DNA from: JARIHD01 sp035758825
GTDB taxonomy: Bacteria; Patescibacteriota; Saccharimonadia; Saccharimonadales; UBA4665
Direction of reading: 5' to 3'
DNA length: 64,000 nucleotides
Assembly: GCA_035758825.1 (NCBI GenBank)
Contig: DASTWA010000005.1
Span: forward strand, 1 to 64,000
Positions 40,613 through 49,289 of this stretch are shown here, piece after piece; the first letter of the stretch is position 1; each line of letters begins with the position of its first letter. A model generated the notes under the pieces. It made no database searches, was not told the origin of the DNA, and saw nothing but the letters and a program-made list of their open reading frames with translations. Made by a program: the position numbers and the translations under genes.

Positions 40613-41425
40613 CTAGACGATTACCAGATCAGTTTTGATACGCGGGTGCGCTTTGTAATCTTCGAGGACGAAGTTTTCCTCGCGGAAGTCATCGATCGAA
40701 GTTACGTCGCCAACAATTTTGAGCTTGGGGAATGGGTAAGGCTTGCGGCGCAATTGTTCTTTGGCTGGCTCCAGGTGGTTTTTGTACAAGTGGGCGCTGC
40801 CAGCCGAGATGATCAGCTCGCGGGCTTCATAACCTGTTACGTGGGCGACCATATATAGCAGCAGGGCATACTGGGCGATATTGAAAGGTGCACCCAAGAA
40901 TACATCCCAGGACCGCTGGTACAAGTGCAGGCGCAGTTTGCCCTTGGTGACGTCAAACTGGAACATGGTGTGGCAGGGAGGCAGGCGCATCTCGTCTAAC
41001 TCACCGGCATTCCAGGCGTTTACGATGATGGCCTTACTGTCCGGATTGGTCTTGATCTGGTCGATAGCCCAGGCTAATTGGTCAAACTCGCTGCCGTCCG
41101 GGCGCTTCCAGTGGCGCCACTGCACCCCATATACGCGGCCAAGGTCAGTCTTGCCTTCGTGCAGGAAACCATCCCAGTAATGGATTTTGTGGTCGTGCAG
41201 GTAGCCGACTTCGGAACTGCCCGAGATAAACCAGAACAATTCGTGCAGCAGGATCTTGAAAGGCATCTTTTTGGTGGTCAAAAGTGGGAAACCCTGACGC
41301 AGGTCAAAGCGGACTTGCGTACCAAATACGGCGGTAATGTCGTGGATGCCACGGGTGTGTTTGGTGCGGCCTTCTTTGATAATGTCGGCCATTAGTTTGA
41401 GGTATTGGTACTCGGGGTGCGTCAT
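40613..41425 (-). CDS. thyA: Thymidylate synthase ThyA
   Basis: 270 aa, the standard ThyA length. It converts dUMP to dTMP with methylenetetrahydrofolate, yielding dihydrofolate. The catalytic Cys is in RLPPCHTMFQFDV, and the dUMP-binding Arg, Ser and Asn lie in YQRSWDVFLGAPFNIAQYALLLYM. The C-terminal IKTDLVIV matches the family. Its start overlaps the stop of the HIT-deaminase gene (ATGA). DHFR is further upstream in the same direction, matching the folate cycle needed by ThyA. Confidence 0.97.
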   Translation of the reverse strand: MTHPEYQYLKLMADIIKEGRTKHTRGIHDITAVFGTQVRFDLRQGFPLLTTKKMPFKILLHELFWFISGSSEVGYLHDHKIHYWDGFLHEGKTDLGRVYGVQWRHWKRPDGSEFDQLAWAIDQIKTNPDSKAIIVNAWNAGELDEMRLPPCHTMFQFDVTKGKLRLHLYQRSWDVFLGAPFNIAQYALLLYMVAHVTGYEARELIISAGSAHLYKNHLEPAKEQLRRKPYPFPKLKIVGDVTSIDDFREENFVLEDYKAHPRIKTDLVIV

Positions 41426-42417
41426 GTTCGCTTCCCACCTTTCTTATATGGTAGTTTTACTACCTTTACATCGTTTTCGCGCAGAAAGCCCAAGGCTTCC
41501 TGATCCCACCAGTCATCTATGTAATGAAGCTCCCTTATACCTGAATTCACGATCTGCCGGGAGCAAGCCATGCAGGGTGACAAAGTAACGATCATCGTGG
41601 CGCCATCCAGGGACAGCCCCTGTTTGGCTGCTTGTGAAATACAGCGTTCTTCGGCATGGGAAACGGTCGGTGGGCTGGTCCAGGTGCCGTCTTCCTTCTG
41701 GTATTCCATTGGTCCGCCGACCAGGTTGGCATTGGACATCGAAATAACCGTATCACCGGCAATAATGGCAGCGCCGACTTTGGCGGTCTTTTTGGCTAAG
41801 GATTTCTTCTTGCTGGCCAGCGTCTGTTTGAAGGCCGCAAGGTAAACCTCCTTTTTGTCGGCTGATGCCTCTGGCTCGGCGGCGTACTTTTCTTCGAACT
41901 TTTCGGCCAGTTTGGCCATAGTTCGGGCCTTGCCGCGGAAGAGTGTCGCGTTCTCTAGGGGAGTGTACTTAAGCTTGCGGTAATTCCAGGTGCTAAGGTC
42001 GGGCGCGTCAAATGGAATCACATGGATGTGCAGGTGGTCAGACACTGTGCTCTGGGCTTCGATGCCTCCGTCGCGGACAATGTACTGTATGCCTTTGATG
42101 CCGTAGATTTTACGGATCATTTTTTTGGCCACGTACATCATTTTGCGGGCCGTCTGCCATTCTTCGCTGGTCAATTCTTTGACTGACTTTACATGGCGCC
42201 GCGGCATAATCATGACATTGCCGTCGATGTAAGCAAATAAGGCGACGGTCATGACCATACCGTTCTCTTCCATCACCACATACTTTTCGCGCAGGTCGCA
42301 GAAGACGCACTTGCCAACACTGGTCCAGATCTTACCGTAATAGCCGCCGGTGCGGGCGTCACGATAGTACTCCTGCTTCTGCTGCTCTTCAGGGGTAAGA
42401 TCCAGTTTGAGTTCCAT
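41422..42417 (-). CDS. HIT-domain / dCMP deaminase fusion
   Basis: 331 aa. The N-terminal half is a HIT domain with zinc-like CVFCDLREKY (residues about 37-46) and the histidine triad HLHIHVIPF (about 128-136). The C-terminal half is a cytidine/deoxycytidylate deaminase: VGAAIIAGDTVIS, SHAEERCI (zinc His and catalytic Glu) and SPCMACSRQIV (zinc cysteines). Placed directly before thyA with overlapping codons (ATGA), it most likely supplies dUMP by deaminating dCMP. HIT domains hydrolyse nucleoside monophosphoramidates or dinucleotides. A fusion of the two is unusual in my knowledge. Confidence 0.85.
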   Translation of the reverse strand: MELKLDLTPEEQQKQEYYRDARTGGYYGKIWTSVGKCVFCDLREKYVVMEENGMVMTVALFAYIDGNVMIMPRRHVKSVKELTSEEWQTARKMMYVAKKMIRKIYGIKGIQYIVRDGGIEAQSTVSDHLHIHVIPFDAPDLSTWNYRKLKYTPLENATLFRGKARTMAKLAEKFEEKYAAEPEASADKKEVYLAAFKQTLASKKKSLAKKTAKVGAAIIAGDTVISMSNANLVGGPMEYQKEDGTWTSPPTVSHAEERCISQAAKQGLSLDGATMIVTLSPCMACSRQIVNSGIRELHYIDDWWDQEALGFLRENDVKVVKLPYKKGGKRT

Positions 42418-42974
42418 TACTTTTCTTTCAGCGGATCCTTGCGGAGTTCCATGAAGTCTTTGAAGATATCGCCTAACTGGCCGCCAATGGCGCGCTGGAC
42501 GATCTTGGTGGTAGAAAGGGCAGTTGACTGGCGGTCGACGACCGTCATTTCGCCGCCATATTTAATAACCGTCTTGTATTCTTTGGACTCCTTGTAGGCG
42601 TCAGTCCAGTCCTCTTTGACGGTTATGAATACGTCAGGGCGCAATAGGCCCAAGGCCGGTACGCAGCTGGGCTCTGGAAGGATGGTCACAAAGTCGACGG
42701 AGCGCAGGTAAGTGAGCATTTCGGCACGGATTTTCTCGTCGAGGATGGGCTTGTTGGGGCCTTTGACCTTGCGGATGGCTTCGTTACTGCTGACACCGAC
42801 GACCAATATATCGCCTCGGGCTTTGGCCTCTTCGAGGTAGCGGCACTGGCCGACGTGTAGCAAGTCCCACGAACCGGCAGTAAAGACAATCTTCCTGTCC
42901 TTCTCTTTTAACTTTTCGTGAAGTGTCATTAAGTCGCTTTGGGCGACAAGGCGCTTTTTCCACGCTTGAGCCAT
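42417..42974 (-). CDS. Cytidylyltransferase-like nucleotidyltransferase (RfaE/GCT type)
   Basis: 185 aa. KIVFTAGSWDLLHVGQCRYLEEAKARGD is the Rossmann nucleotidyltransferase motif (GxFDxxHxGH type; the second His is Gln here). ILVVGVSSNEAIRKVKGPNKPIL and RAEMLTYLRSVDFVTI continue the RfaE-C/glycerol-3-phosphate cytidylyltransferase pattern. It transfers a nucleotide to a phosphorylated sugar or alcohol. The stop overlaps the start of the HIT-deaminase gene (TAATG). Its place in a thymidylate cluster may be operon economy only. Confidence 0.8.
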   Translation of the reverse strand: MAQAWKKRLVAQSDLMTLHEKLKEKDRKIVFTAGSWDLLHVGQCRYLEEAKARGDILVVGVSSNEAIRKVKGPNKPILDEKIRAEMLTYLRSVDFVTILPEPSCVPALGLLRPDVFITVKEDWTDAYKESKEYKTVIKYGGEMTVVDRQSTALSTTKIVQRAIGGQLGDIFKDFMELRKDPLKEK

Positions 42975-43025
42975 CGTAGGTTCCCCTCTAGTTACCCCTT
43001 TTGACTAATTTTAACACCTTTTATG

Positions 43026-44033
43026 CTAACGGGCTATGGACGTTGTAGGTACTACAAGATGACGTGGGATAAGGAGCTGGGCTGTGCGCATGAAATGCTC
43101 ATTGTCAGGCAGTGATTCGTAAGGGTTATGGCGCAAAAACTTATAGAAGTCATAGAACAGGAACAGGTCGACAAGCGGATCCAGCATGCCGAGGTGCTTA
43201 CTTGGGATTGTAGCCTTGCTGCGTTTGATGTAACCGCCGCCCAGGAAGTACTTGCGGACCTTGGTCGGTTCTTTGTATTTGCAGTCGACCAACAGGAAAG
43301 CTAAGGTACGGGCCACGTCAAATAGCGGGTGGCCGTAGGCGGTCTTTTCGAAGTCCAATATGCCGCTGATTTTGACCTTGAACTCACCATCGCCCTCGTC
43401 TTCGAACAGGATGTTACTGCGCACAAAGTCCATATGCAGCGCTTGCTTACGAGGCAGTAGCTTGGCGCCGGTCAGTAGTTGTTCGAATCCGTCAAAGGCC
43501 TCGGGCGGAATGCGCAGGAGCAACTTGTCGGCCAGCGCCCGCTGCACTGGGGCATCATTAAAGTACGCCCTCATGCGCTTGGTGATTTCAAGGTACTCGT
43601 CGGCGACGTCCGGCAGATCGGCCGGGTCAAAACCGGTTAAGGCGGCATGCATGTCCCCCAGGGTTTTGCCCAGGACTTTTATATGGTCCTGAGTATAGCC
43701 CTCCCAGGGAATAGTGCTCCCGTCCAGATAGTTGTATAAAGCGCCGTATTTGAGGTATGCACCGGCTTTTAGCTGGATAATCTGTTCGCGGATTGGATGG
43801 CGCACCGGGAAAGCCTGGTTCCACAGAAAGGCCGATACGGCATTTGCTGCCTTAATCTTTTCCAGGATGCCCGGCTCGCGCTTGTATAGAATGAGGTTAA
43901 CGGCCTGCCCGTCTCGCAGGTGTATCGGAAAGGATTGGTTGCGGTAGCCCTTCTGAGGCTGGCCGATATCTACATAATCTAGACCGTATTTTTTTAGCAC
44001 CCGAGCGATTGTAGCGTCCTGCAGTCCGGTCAT
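43026..44033 (-). CDS. APH-family phosphotransferase
   Basis: 335 aa. The kinase-like fold of aminoglycoside/choline/homoserine kinases is seen in LGDMHAAL, the catalytic loop LHMDFVRSNILF (His-x-Asp-x4-Asn) and the metal-binding GILDFEKTAYGHPLFDVARTLAFLL. The N-terminal lobe has VNLILYKRE with the likely ATP-binding Lys. The substrate is probably a small alcohol or amine rather than an antibiotic. It begins 1 bp after the DHFR gene stops, so it is cotranscribed with it. Confidence 0.8.
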   Translation of the reverse strand: MTGLQDATIARVLKKYGLDYVDIGQPQKGYRNQSFPIHLRDGQAVNLILYKREPGILEKIKAANAVSAFLWNQAFPVRHPIREQIIQLKAGAYLKYGALYNYLDGSTIPWEGYTQDHIKVLGKTLGDMHAALTGFDPADLPDVADEYLEITKRMRAYFNDAPVQRALADKLLLRIPPEAFDGFEQLLTGAKLLPRKQALHMDFVRSNILFEDEGDGEFKVKISGILDFEKTAYGHPLFDVARTLAFLLVDCKYKEPTKVRKYFLGGGYIKRSKATIPSKHLGMLDPLVDLFLFYDFYKFLRHNPYESLPDNEHFMRTAQLLIPRHLVVPTTSIAR

Positions 44034-44034
44034 A

Positions 44035-44535
44035 TTACTTATCTACGGAGTAGTGCAGGAGTACTGTGTTCGGGTTTAAGCTCTCGGCGCTCAGCAGCGT
44101 CAGACCGTTTTCGAGGGTGTGGCCAAACAGTGGCACGCCAGTCCCAAAGACCACTGGCTCGACCGTCAAGTATAGTTCGTCGACAACACCCGACTCCATG
44201 AACAGGCTATAGATTGAAGCGCCGCCGCAGATCGCCAGCGACTCGTGGCCTTCGCTTGTCAGACGGCTGACCAGGTCGGCAGGCGGCTCATTAGTAAAAG
44301 TAACGTCGACGATATCTGACTCGCGCGGTTCACGGGTGTACACGATTGTCTTGCGTCCCGGCAAAGCGCGGCCGATAGTCGCAAAGGTCTTGGAGCCCAT
44401 GACCATGGTGCCGGCCTCTTTGGTGAGCTTAATAAAGAGCTTCTTGTCTTCTTTGCTGCTCCAATCTGCCAGATGGTCGGCGGTCCGGCCAATGAACCCA
44501 TCGGCTGTAATGGCAGCGACTATAAAAACCTTCAT
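44035..44535 (-). CDS. Dihydrofolate reductase
   Basis: 166 aa. MKVFIVAAITADGFIGR is the DHFR start (AAI..DG.IG), followed by the Trp-containing WSSKEDKKLF, VMGSKTFATIGRALPGRKTIVYTR (NADPH binding) and ICGGASIYSLFM (the GG cofactor motif). It regenerates tetrahydrofolate consumed by ThyA. It resembles the short DHFR/RibD-C group. First gene of the minus-strand thymidylate unit, divergent from the Tmk fusion gene. Confidence 0.85.
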   Translation of the reverse strand: MKVFIVAAITADGFIGRTADHLADWSSKEDKKLFIKLTKEAGTMVMGSKTFATIGRALPGRKTIVYTREPRESDIVDVTFTNEPPADLVSRLTSEGHESLAICGGASIYSLFMESGVVDELYLTVEPVVFGTGVPLFGHTLENGLTLLSAESLNPNTVLLHYSVDK

Positions 44536-44645
44536 ACTGGTAGTTTACCATGCCCGTAGTACATAAGCGTATTGCATACTTGTAACGTATGTGGCTAAAT
44601 AAAGGCAGAGGGGTGGCCATAGCAGCACTTGATGGGGGAGGATAT

Positions 44646-46628
44646 ATGAATACTGGCCGCGGAACTTTCGTAGTCGTTGAAGGGACGGACGGGTCTGGCA
44701 AAGGCACGCAGTTTAAGCTTTTGGTCGACCGCCTGCGGCAAGAAGGGTACGACGTTGAAACGTTTGATTTCCCGCAGTACGACCGGCCGTCCAGTCATTT
44801 TGTCCGCGAGTATTTAAACGGCAACTACGGTGGATTGGCAGATGTCGGCCCCTATACCGCATCGCTATTTTACGCCCTGGACCGGTTCGAAGCCGCCCAC
44901 CAAATCAGGCAAGCCCTTGACGATGGCAAAGTAGTACTGGCCAACCGCTATGTCGGTTCCAGCATGGCCCACCAAGGGACCAAATTTAGCCACGCCGAGG
45001 AACGCCGCGGTTACTTTATATGGCTCGACAACCTTGAGTTCGAGATGCTGCGCATCCCCAGGCCGGACTTCAGTTTCGTGCTTCGGGTGCCCGCCGAAAT
45101 CGCCCAGCGCCTGGTGGATCAGAAGCAAGAGCGTTCCTACACCACGAAGAAGCGTGACCTACACGAAGCCGACCTGGGTCATTTGCAAAAGGCCGCTGAA
45201 GTCTACGACGACATGTGTCAGCTGTTTCCCAAGGACTTCGTACGCGTCGACTGCACTCGGGGCGACGGCATTATGGACATTGCCAGTATCCACGAAATCC
45301 TTTGGCAAAGACTGGAGCCGGTGCTGCCACCAAAGCGTCCCAAGAGAAAGTCAGAGGCGCAAGACGATGCGCCGCCAGATGAAGCCTCGTCTTCTCACCT
45401 CGTCTCCAATCACCTGGTGGTACAGGGGGCCAGTTTGCTGCTGACAAAAATACTGGGACACGGACGCATGGCAACGTACGTCGAACGCGCCTCCAGGTTT
45501 ACTGCTTACGATCAAAAAAATGCTGCGGGCGAGTATAGGTACTTTACCCCAAAACAATTCGACGAAAAGCTCACCGAACAGTACCGTGCGTACATGGACC
45601 AAATATTCAACCTTTACGGCGAAATGGTTGGAATACTTACCAGCCACCTTAAATCCTCCAACAAACCGCCGACTGCCGTTGACGCCGCCGAATGGGAAGC
45701 CGCACTACGTCAGGAGGCAAGGGAAGTCTTGCGCCCGGTACTGCCGGCTGCGGCAACCACGGATGTGTCCATATACGGATCCGGATCCGCGCTGGAAAGC
45801 GTAATAGCCAATCTTGCGAGCGACACCCTGCACGAAGCACGGCAGTGCGGCACAGTTCTCTTGAACGAAGCCCGCAAAATATTGCCGTCGTTACTAGGAG
45901 CCGGTCAGCTGGCAGAGACAGTCACGTATCGCTCCAATAGCACCAGACAGCTCGCCAGCATCGTCAAAAAATACCTGTCCGACAACTACGCCGACACCAC
46001 CCATCCCGTGCGACTGACCGACGTCTGGCCTCGTAACGAAATGGATTTAGTCCCCGACATGCTGTATTCGCACAGCGACGTGCCGCTCTCGGTGTTGCAG
46101 CAAGCGGCCAGCTCATGGCCTTATGACCGCAAAATTGAAGTCTTTGAGGCCTACATCGGTGAACGACAAAACCATTCGCAGCGGCCGGGAAGGGCGCTCG
46201 AAAAGGCGCATTACAGCTGGGACCTGATTTCTGACTTCGACACCTTCCGCGACTTGCAGCGTCACCGCGTCGTCGACGATCTGGAGTGGCAAATACTTAC
46301 GCCGCGTTACGGTTACGATATTCCACGAGCAGTGGAAGATGCCGGGCTGCTAGACCAGTTTGAAGCTTGTTTTGAACTGAGCCTTCGGCTGCATGGGCTC
46401 ATCCAGGAGGCCGGATTCGCGGCCGAAGCACAGTATGCCACCTTACTCGGCCACCGCATTCGCTGGAAGATGACCTACAATGCGCGTGAGGCGTTTCATC
46501 TGCTCGAACTACGCAGCAGCCCGCACAACCGGCGCGAGGTACGGGAGCTTGTCCAGACGATGTACGACAAACTCTGCCAGGTGCATCCATTGCTAGGCGA
46601 AGCCATGAAGTTCGCCGGCAAAGATTAA
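44646..46628 (+). CDS. tmk: Thymidylate kinase fused to a ThyX-like region
   Basis: 660 aa from ATG 44646, preceded by GGGGGAGG. Residues 1-215 are thymidylate kinase: EGTDGSGKGTQ (Walker A), FDFPQYDRPSS, ANRYVGSSMAHQG (DR(Y) type, here NRY) and the lid region. Residues about 240-660 resemble flavin-dependent thymidylate synthase ThyX, apparently in two related halves: ERASRFTAYDQKNA and YRYFTPKQFD in the first; DLQRHRVVDDLEWQ, TPRYGYD, YNAREAFHLLELRSSPHNRREVRELV in the second. The ThyX signature RHRxxSxNExSxRY is degenerate after RHR, so synthase activity is doubtful. Tmk phosphorylates dTMP to dTDP. It is divergent from DHFR-ThyA. Confidence 0.85.
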   Translation: MNTGRGTFVVVEGTDGSGKGTQFKLLVDRLRQEGYDVETFDFPQYDRPSSHFVREYLNGNYGGLADVGPYTASLFYALDRFEAAHQIRQALDDGKVVLANRYVGSSMAHQGTKFSHAEERRGYFIWLDNLEFEMLRIPRPDFSFVLRVPAEIAQRLVDQKQERSYTTKKRDLHEADLGHLQKAAEVYDDMCQLFPKDFVRVDCTRGDGIMDIASIHEILWQRLEPVLPPKRPKRKSEAQDDAPPDEASSSHLVSNHLVVQGASLLLTKILGHGRMATYVERASRFTAYDQKNAAGEYRYFTPKQFDEKLTEQYRAYMDQIFNLYGEMVGILTSHLKSSNKPPTAVDAAEWEAALRQEAREVLRPVLPAAATTDVSIYGSGSALESVIANLASDTLHEARQCGTVLLNEARKILPSLLGAGQLAETVTYRSNSTRQLASIVKKYLSDNYADTTHPVRLTDVWPRNEMDLVPDMLYSHSDVPLSVLQQAASSWPYDRKIEVFEAYIGERQNHSQRPGRALEKAHYSWDLISDFDTFRDLQRHRVVDDLEWQILTPRYGYDIPRAVEDAGLLDQFEACFELSLRLHGLIQEAGFAAEAQYATLLGHRIRWKMTYNAREAFHLLELRSSPHNRREVRELVQTMYDKLCQVHPLLGEAMKFAGKD

Positions 46629-46632
46629 AATA

Positions 46633-46661
46633 TTGACACACTTGCCGCACAAGGCTACAAT
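46633..46661 (+). promoter_or_regulatory. Promoter of the first leader-peptide attenuator unit
   Basis: TTGACA (46633-46638), 17-bp spacer, TACAAT (46656-46661). Transcription should start near 46668, only a few bases before the leader peptide ATG. Confidence 0.8.
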
Positions 46662-46671
46662 TGCGCACATT

Positions 46672-46734
46672 ATGTCTAGGAACAAAGGTCTTATCCTTGG
46701 TCTCATTATTCTCGGCTCGATGGAGCGCGGATAG
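46672..46734 (+). CDS. Leader peptide 1 (attenuator), 20 residues
   Basis: ATG to TAG encodes MSRNKGLILGLIILGSMERG, with eight of 20 residues Leu or Ile. It follows a strong promoter and precedes a terminator hairpin (46777-46804). The last codons contain GGAGCGCGG (46722-46730), which can pair with CCGGGCTCC (46779-46787), the 5' arm of the terminator, with one mismatch. A second element with the same layout and a similar peptide is at 49205. The peptide itself probably has no function beyond sensing translation. Confidence 0.6.
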   Translation: MSRNKGLILGLIILGSMERG

Positions 46735-46776
46735 AGGCTTGCCAAAAAACTAGACAATAACCAGCAAAAGCAAACC

Positions 46777-46808
46777 AACCGGGCTCCCTCGCAGGAACCC
46801 GGTTTTTT
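46777..46808 (+). terminator. Attenuator terminator before the GNAT-like gene
   Basis: AACCGGG (46777-46783) and CCCGGTT (46798-46804), with an inner TCC/GGA pair, then TTTT. It sits 10 bp before the Shine-Dalgarno AAAGGAG of the next gene, so it controls that gene rather than ending a previous one. Confidence 0.75.
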
Positions 46809-46829
46809 AATATCTTAAAGGAGATGGAA

Positions 46830-48059
46830 ATGAGTGCGGCAGAGTGGGGGTGTTTTGACGACCCCGATACGTTTGAAGGGGTTGACCGGTATCCCGAGCT
46901 GGGGTACGAACTAAGCATGCCGGATGCCGTCCGAAATTTGGGCGGTGCCGCTTTGCACCGGTTAGCACAAGAATGCGGGACACTGCTACAGACCGTCTAC
47001 AAGGGCACCTACCCTCTGAGTGCCAAGGACGCAGACGCTCTGCATGCTGGCATAATCGCTGGCGAGACCAACCTGTTCACGCTTGCGCGGGACGGCGAGC
47101 TGTCCGGCATGGCGGCACTGGTAAACCAGGACAATCGCCTGGGCGGAGAAATAACTTTTACCGAACTGGGCCGGGCCGTCGCAAGACCTTCCGATGGATA
47201 CCGCGCCGGTGTGCCTATGCGGCCGATGCTAAAATACCGCCTTCCGTGGAGCCAAGAAAATCTTACCGGCCAAGACTACCTGTACTCCATGACTCGCTCG
47301 GCCGCCGAGGGGCGGGGAGGTTCGCCGAGCGGCCGGGGCATACAAAGCGTCTGGTGGGGCGCCAGCAAACATGGGTCTCAGATACCCATGGTCACGACAG
47401 GCGCCAGCTGGGCCTATAAGCTGCACGGCATCGAGCCCTTTACCGGATTCGTATCGCCGGTTGACCCGGAACAATGGGTAGGAGCGGCAAGCCAGCACAC
47501 GCTGTTCACGCCTACTGAGGCCGACCGCAATGCCGTATCCACACTGCTAACGGAAGGTACGCGCGGACGGGTGAAGCCGCATGTCGTCGTTGACCGGCAG
47601 GCTCCGGCCGCCTACGACTTTGCATATAACGAAATGCACGGCCCGTCAGATGCCATGGCCGCCAAGTACGTCGTGACCGACCGCAGAACACCATTACCGG
47701 CACGATCAGAAGAAGAGGTCGCAGCGCATCTGGGCGAAGCGATTTCGCAAAAGCTGGTTATCGAAGCCGACGTTGCAAGCACGCCGCGCGGCGCCGCAAT
47801 CATGCGAAAGCTACATGAACAGGGGTGGACACTGGCTGGCTGGTGGCCTTCCGAGATTGAATACGGAGCCGTATGCCCGGAATTTGCGCGGGTTAACCCC
47901 AAGCGGATCGAGGAACTCGTAGAGCCAGCCCACCACCCGTCATACTTCGACCACAACCTTCCGGGTACCAGAAGAGTCTTGGACAATGTGTACGCCAAGA
48001 TGCTCGGAGCCGCCATTACCGCCAGGGAAAATGTTAAAAGTACGATTATAATTGACTAA
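46830..48059 (+). CDS. Putative GNAT-like acetyltransferase
   Basis: 409 aa from ATG 46830 (AAAGGAG 6 nt upstream; ATG 46824 is too close to it). TNLFTLARDGELSGMAALVNQ resembles a GNAT core strand pair, and VIEADVASTPRGAAIMRKLHEQGWTLAGWWP near residues 310-340 resembles the acetyl-CoA-binding strand-helix of GNATs. The rest is unrecognised. It is first in a unit with the M20 peptidase that starts 1 bp after its stop, under the leader-peptide attenuator. The call is tentative. Confidence 0.45.
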   Translation: MSAAEWGCFDDPDTFEGVDRYPELGYELSMPDAVRNLGGAALHRLAQECGTLLQTVYKGTYPLSAKDADALHAGIIAGETNLFTLARDGELSGMAALVNQDNRLGGEITFTELGRAVARPSDGYRAGVPMRPMLKYRLPWSQENLTGQDYLYSMTRSAAEGRGGSPSGRGIQSVWWGASKHGSQIPMVTTGASWAYKLHGIEPFTGFVSPVDPEQWVGAASQHTLFTPTEADRNAVSTLLTEGTRGRVKPHVVVDRQAPAAYDFAYNEMHGPSDAMAAKYVVTDRRTPLPARSEEEVAAHLGEAISQKLVIEADVASTPRGAAIMRKLHEQGWTLAGWWPSEIEYGAVCPEFARVNPKRIEELVEPAHHPSYFDHNLPGTRRVLDNVYAKMLGAAITARENVKSTIIID

Positions 48060-48060
48060 T

Positions 48061-49161
48061 ATGACAGATCAGACATTTATAGAAACCGTCCAAAAGCTTA
48101 TTGCGATCCAATCGACCACCGACAGGCCAGATGATCTTCGCGATGCCTTGGCAATTATAGCCGGCATCATCTCTCAGGTTCCCGGCCTGACTGTTGAGCA
48201 CTTCGAAGAACATGGCAAGCCCAGCCTATTGGCTTACAAAGGCAATAGGCGGCCGGAACGCTTTACAGTTCTGCTTAATGGGCACGTAGACGTCGTACCC
48301 GGAAGACCGGAACAATTTGAGCCCTTCGTCAAAGAAGACAAGCTGTACGGTCGCGGCGCCCTGGATATGAAGACAACGGCACTACTCATGACACAGGTCT
48401 TCTGCGACATAGCGCCCAAAGTGCCGTACGCGCTTGGCCTCCAAATGGTCACCGACGAAGAAGTTGGAGGCGCGCACGGTACCAAGCTCCACATTAGGCA
48501 AGGGGTCACCGCCGATTTTGTTATTGCCGGCGAATTTACGCCGCCAGGTAAAATTTGCAACGAATCCCGTGGCATATGTTGGCTCGAAGTAGACTTTGCC
48601 GGGCAGGCGGCACACAGTGCCTACCCCTGGAACGGAACAAACGCCATTCTCAAGGCTCAGGCTTTTACACAAAAGCTCCTGGAAGCTTACCCGGTGCCGC
48701 CATCGGACACTTGGACGACTACAGTCAATATCGCCAGCCTTGAAACCACCAACAGTACCTTTAACCGTGTGCCGGATGCGGCCAAGCTAAAGCTGGACAT
48801 ACGTTATGTGGCAGAAGACCCGGTCTTTGCCAGCGAACAGACGATGCTGGCGTTTATGCAAGGCCTCGACCCGTCGGCCAAGATTACGGTAGTGGAATTT
48901 GAGCCGAGCCATTTTGCCGACCCCGGCAACCGGCTCCTCAAGCAGCTTGCCGCCAGCCTGTCCAAAGAAACCGGCCAGCCGACGGAATTCATCAAGAAAC
49001 ACGGCGCATCAGATGTCCGCTACTATTCTGACCATAATATGACCGCCGTAGTATACGGCCTGTCCGGCAGTGGGCTGCACAGCGACGAAGAATACGTACT
49101 CCTATCATCAGTCAAGACGTACAGGAACACCCTAAACGCTTTCTTAGAGAGCGCTGCTTGA
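48061..49161 (+). CDS. M20-family metallopeptidase, copy 1
   Basis: 366 aa from ATG 48061 (an in-frame TTG at 48052 overlaps the previous gene). Di-zinc ligands in order: LLNGHVDVVPG (His), GRGALDMK (bridging Asp), TDEEVGG (catalytic Glu and ligand Glu), and the final His in SGSGLHSDEEYV. The dimerisation domain has GQAAHSAYPWNGTNA. M20A enzymes (ArgE, DapE, carboxypeptidase G2 group) release amino acids from N-acyl compounds or short peptides. A TATAAT lies at 48047-48052. First of three consecutive paralogues. Confidence 0.9.
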   Translation: MTDQTFIETVQKLIAIQSTTDRPDDLRDALAIIAGIISQVPGLTVEHFEEHGKPSLLAYKGNRRPERFTVLLNGHVDVVPGRPEQFEPFVKEDKLYGRGALDMKTTALLMTQVFCDIAPKVPYALGLQMVTDEEVGGAHGTKLHIRQGVTADFVIAGEFTPPGKICNESRGICWLEVDFAGQAAHSAYPWNGTNAILKAQAFTQKLLEAYPVPPSDTWTTTVNIASLETTNSTFNRVPDAAKLKLDIRYVAEDPVFASEQTMLAFMQGLDPSAKITVVEFEPSHFADPGNRLLKQLAASLSKETGQPTEFIKKHGASDVRYYSDHNMTAVVYGLSGSGLHSDEEYVLLSSVKTYRNTLNAFLESAA

Positions 49162-49165
49162 GCAC

Positions 49166-49195
49166 TTGACGGCGGAACGGATGCGGGCGTATACT
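49166..49195 (+). promoter_or_regulatory. Promoter of the second leader-peptide attenuator unit
   Basis: TTGACG (49166-49171), 18-bp spacer, TATACT (49190-49195), immediately after the stop of M20 copy 1. The expected start is near 49202, just before the leader ATG. Confidence 0.75.
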
Positions 49196-49204
49196 CTTTG
49201 CATT

Positions 49205-49264
49205 ATGAGCAAAGCTGGCATTATTTGCATGGTAGTCCTCGGTTCCAAAAAGGAGCTCGGTTAA
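49205..49264 (+). CDS. Leader peptide 2 (attenuator), 19 residues
   Basis: Encodes MSKAGIICMVVLGSKKELG. It shares with leader 1 the start MS(R/K), a hydrophobic Ile/Val/Leu core, the LGS triplet and a C-terminal Gly after a charged segment. Its last codons, GAGCTCGGTT (49253-49262), are perfectly complementary to AACCGAGCTC (49290-49299), the 5' arm of the following terminator. A ribosome at the stop codon would cover this segment and let the terminator form; a ribosome stalled in the hydrophobic core would leave it free to block the terminator. Confidence 0.65.
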   Translation: MSKAGIICMVVLGSKKELG

Positions 49265-49289
49265 GCCTGTACCAATAATCCAGCAACCG

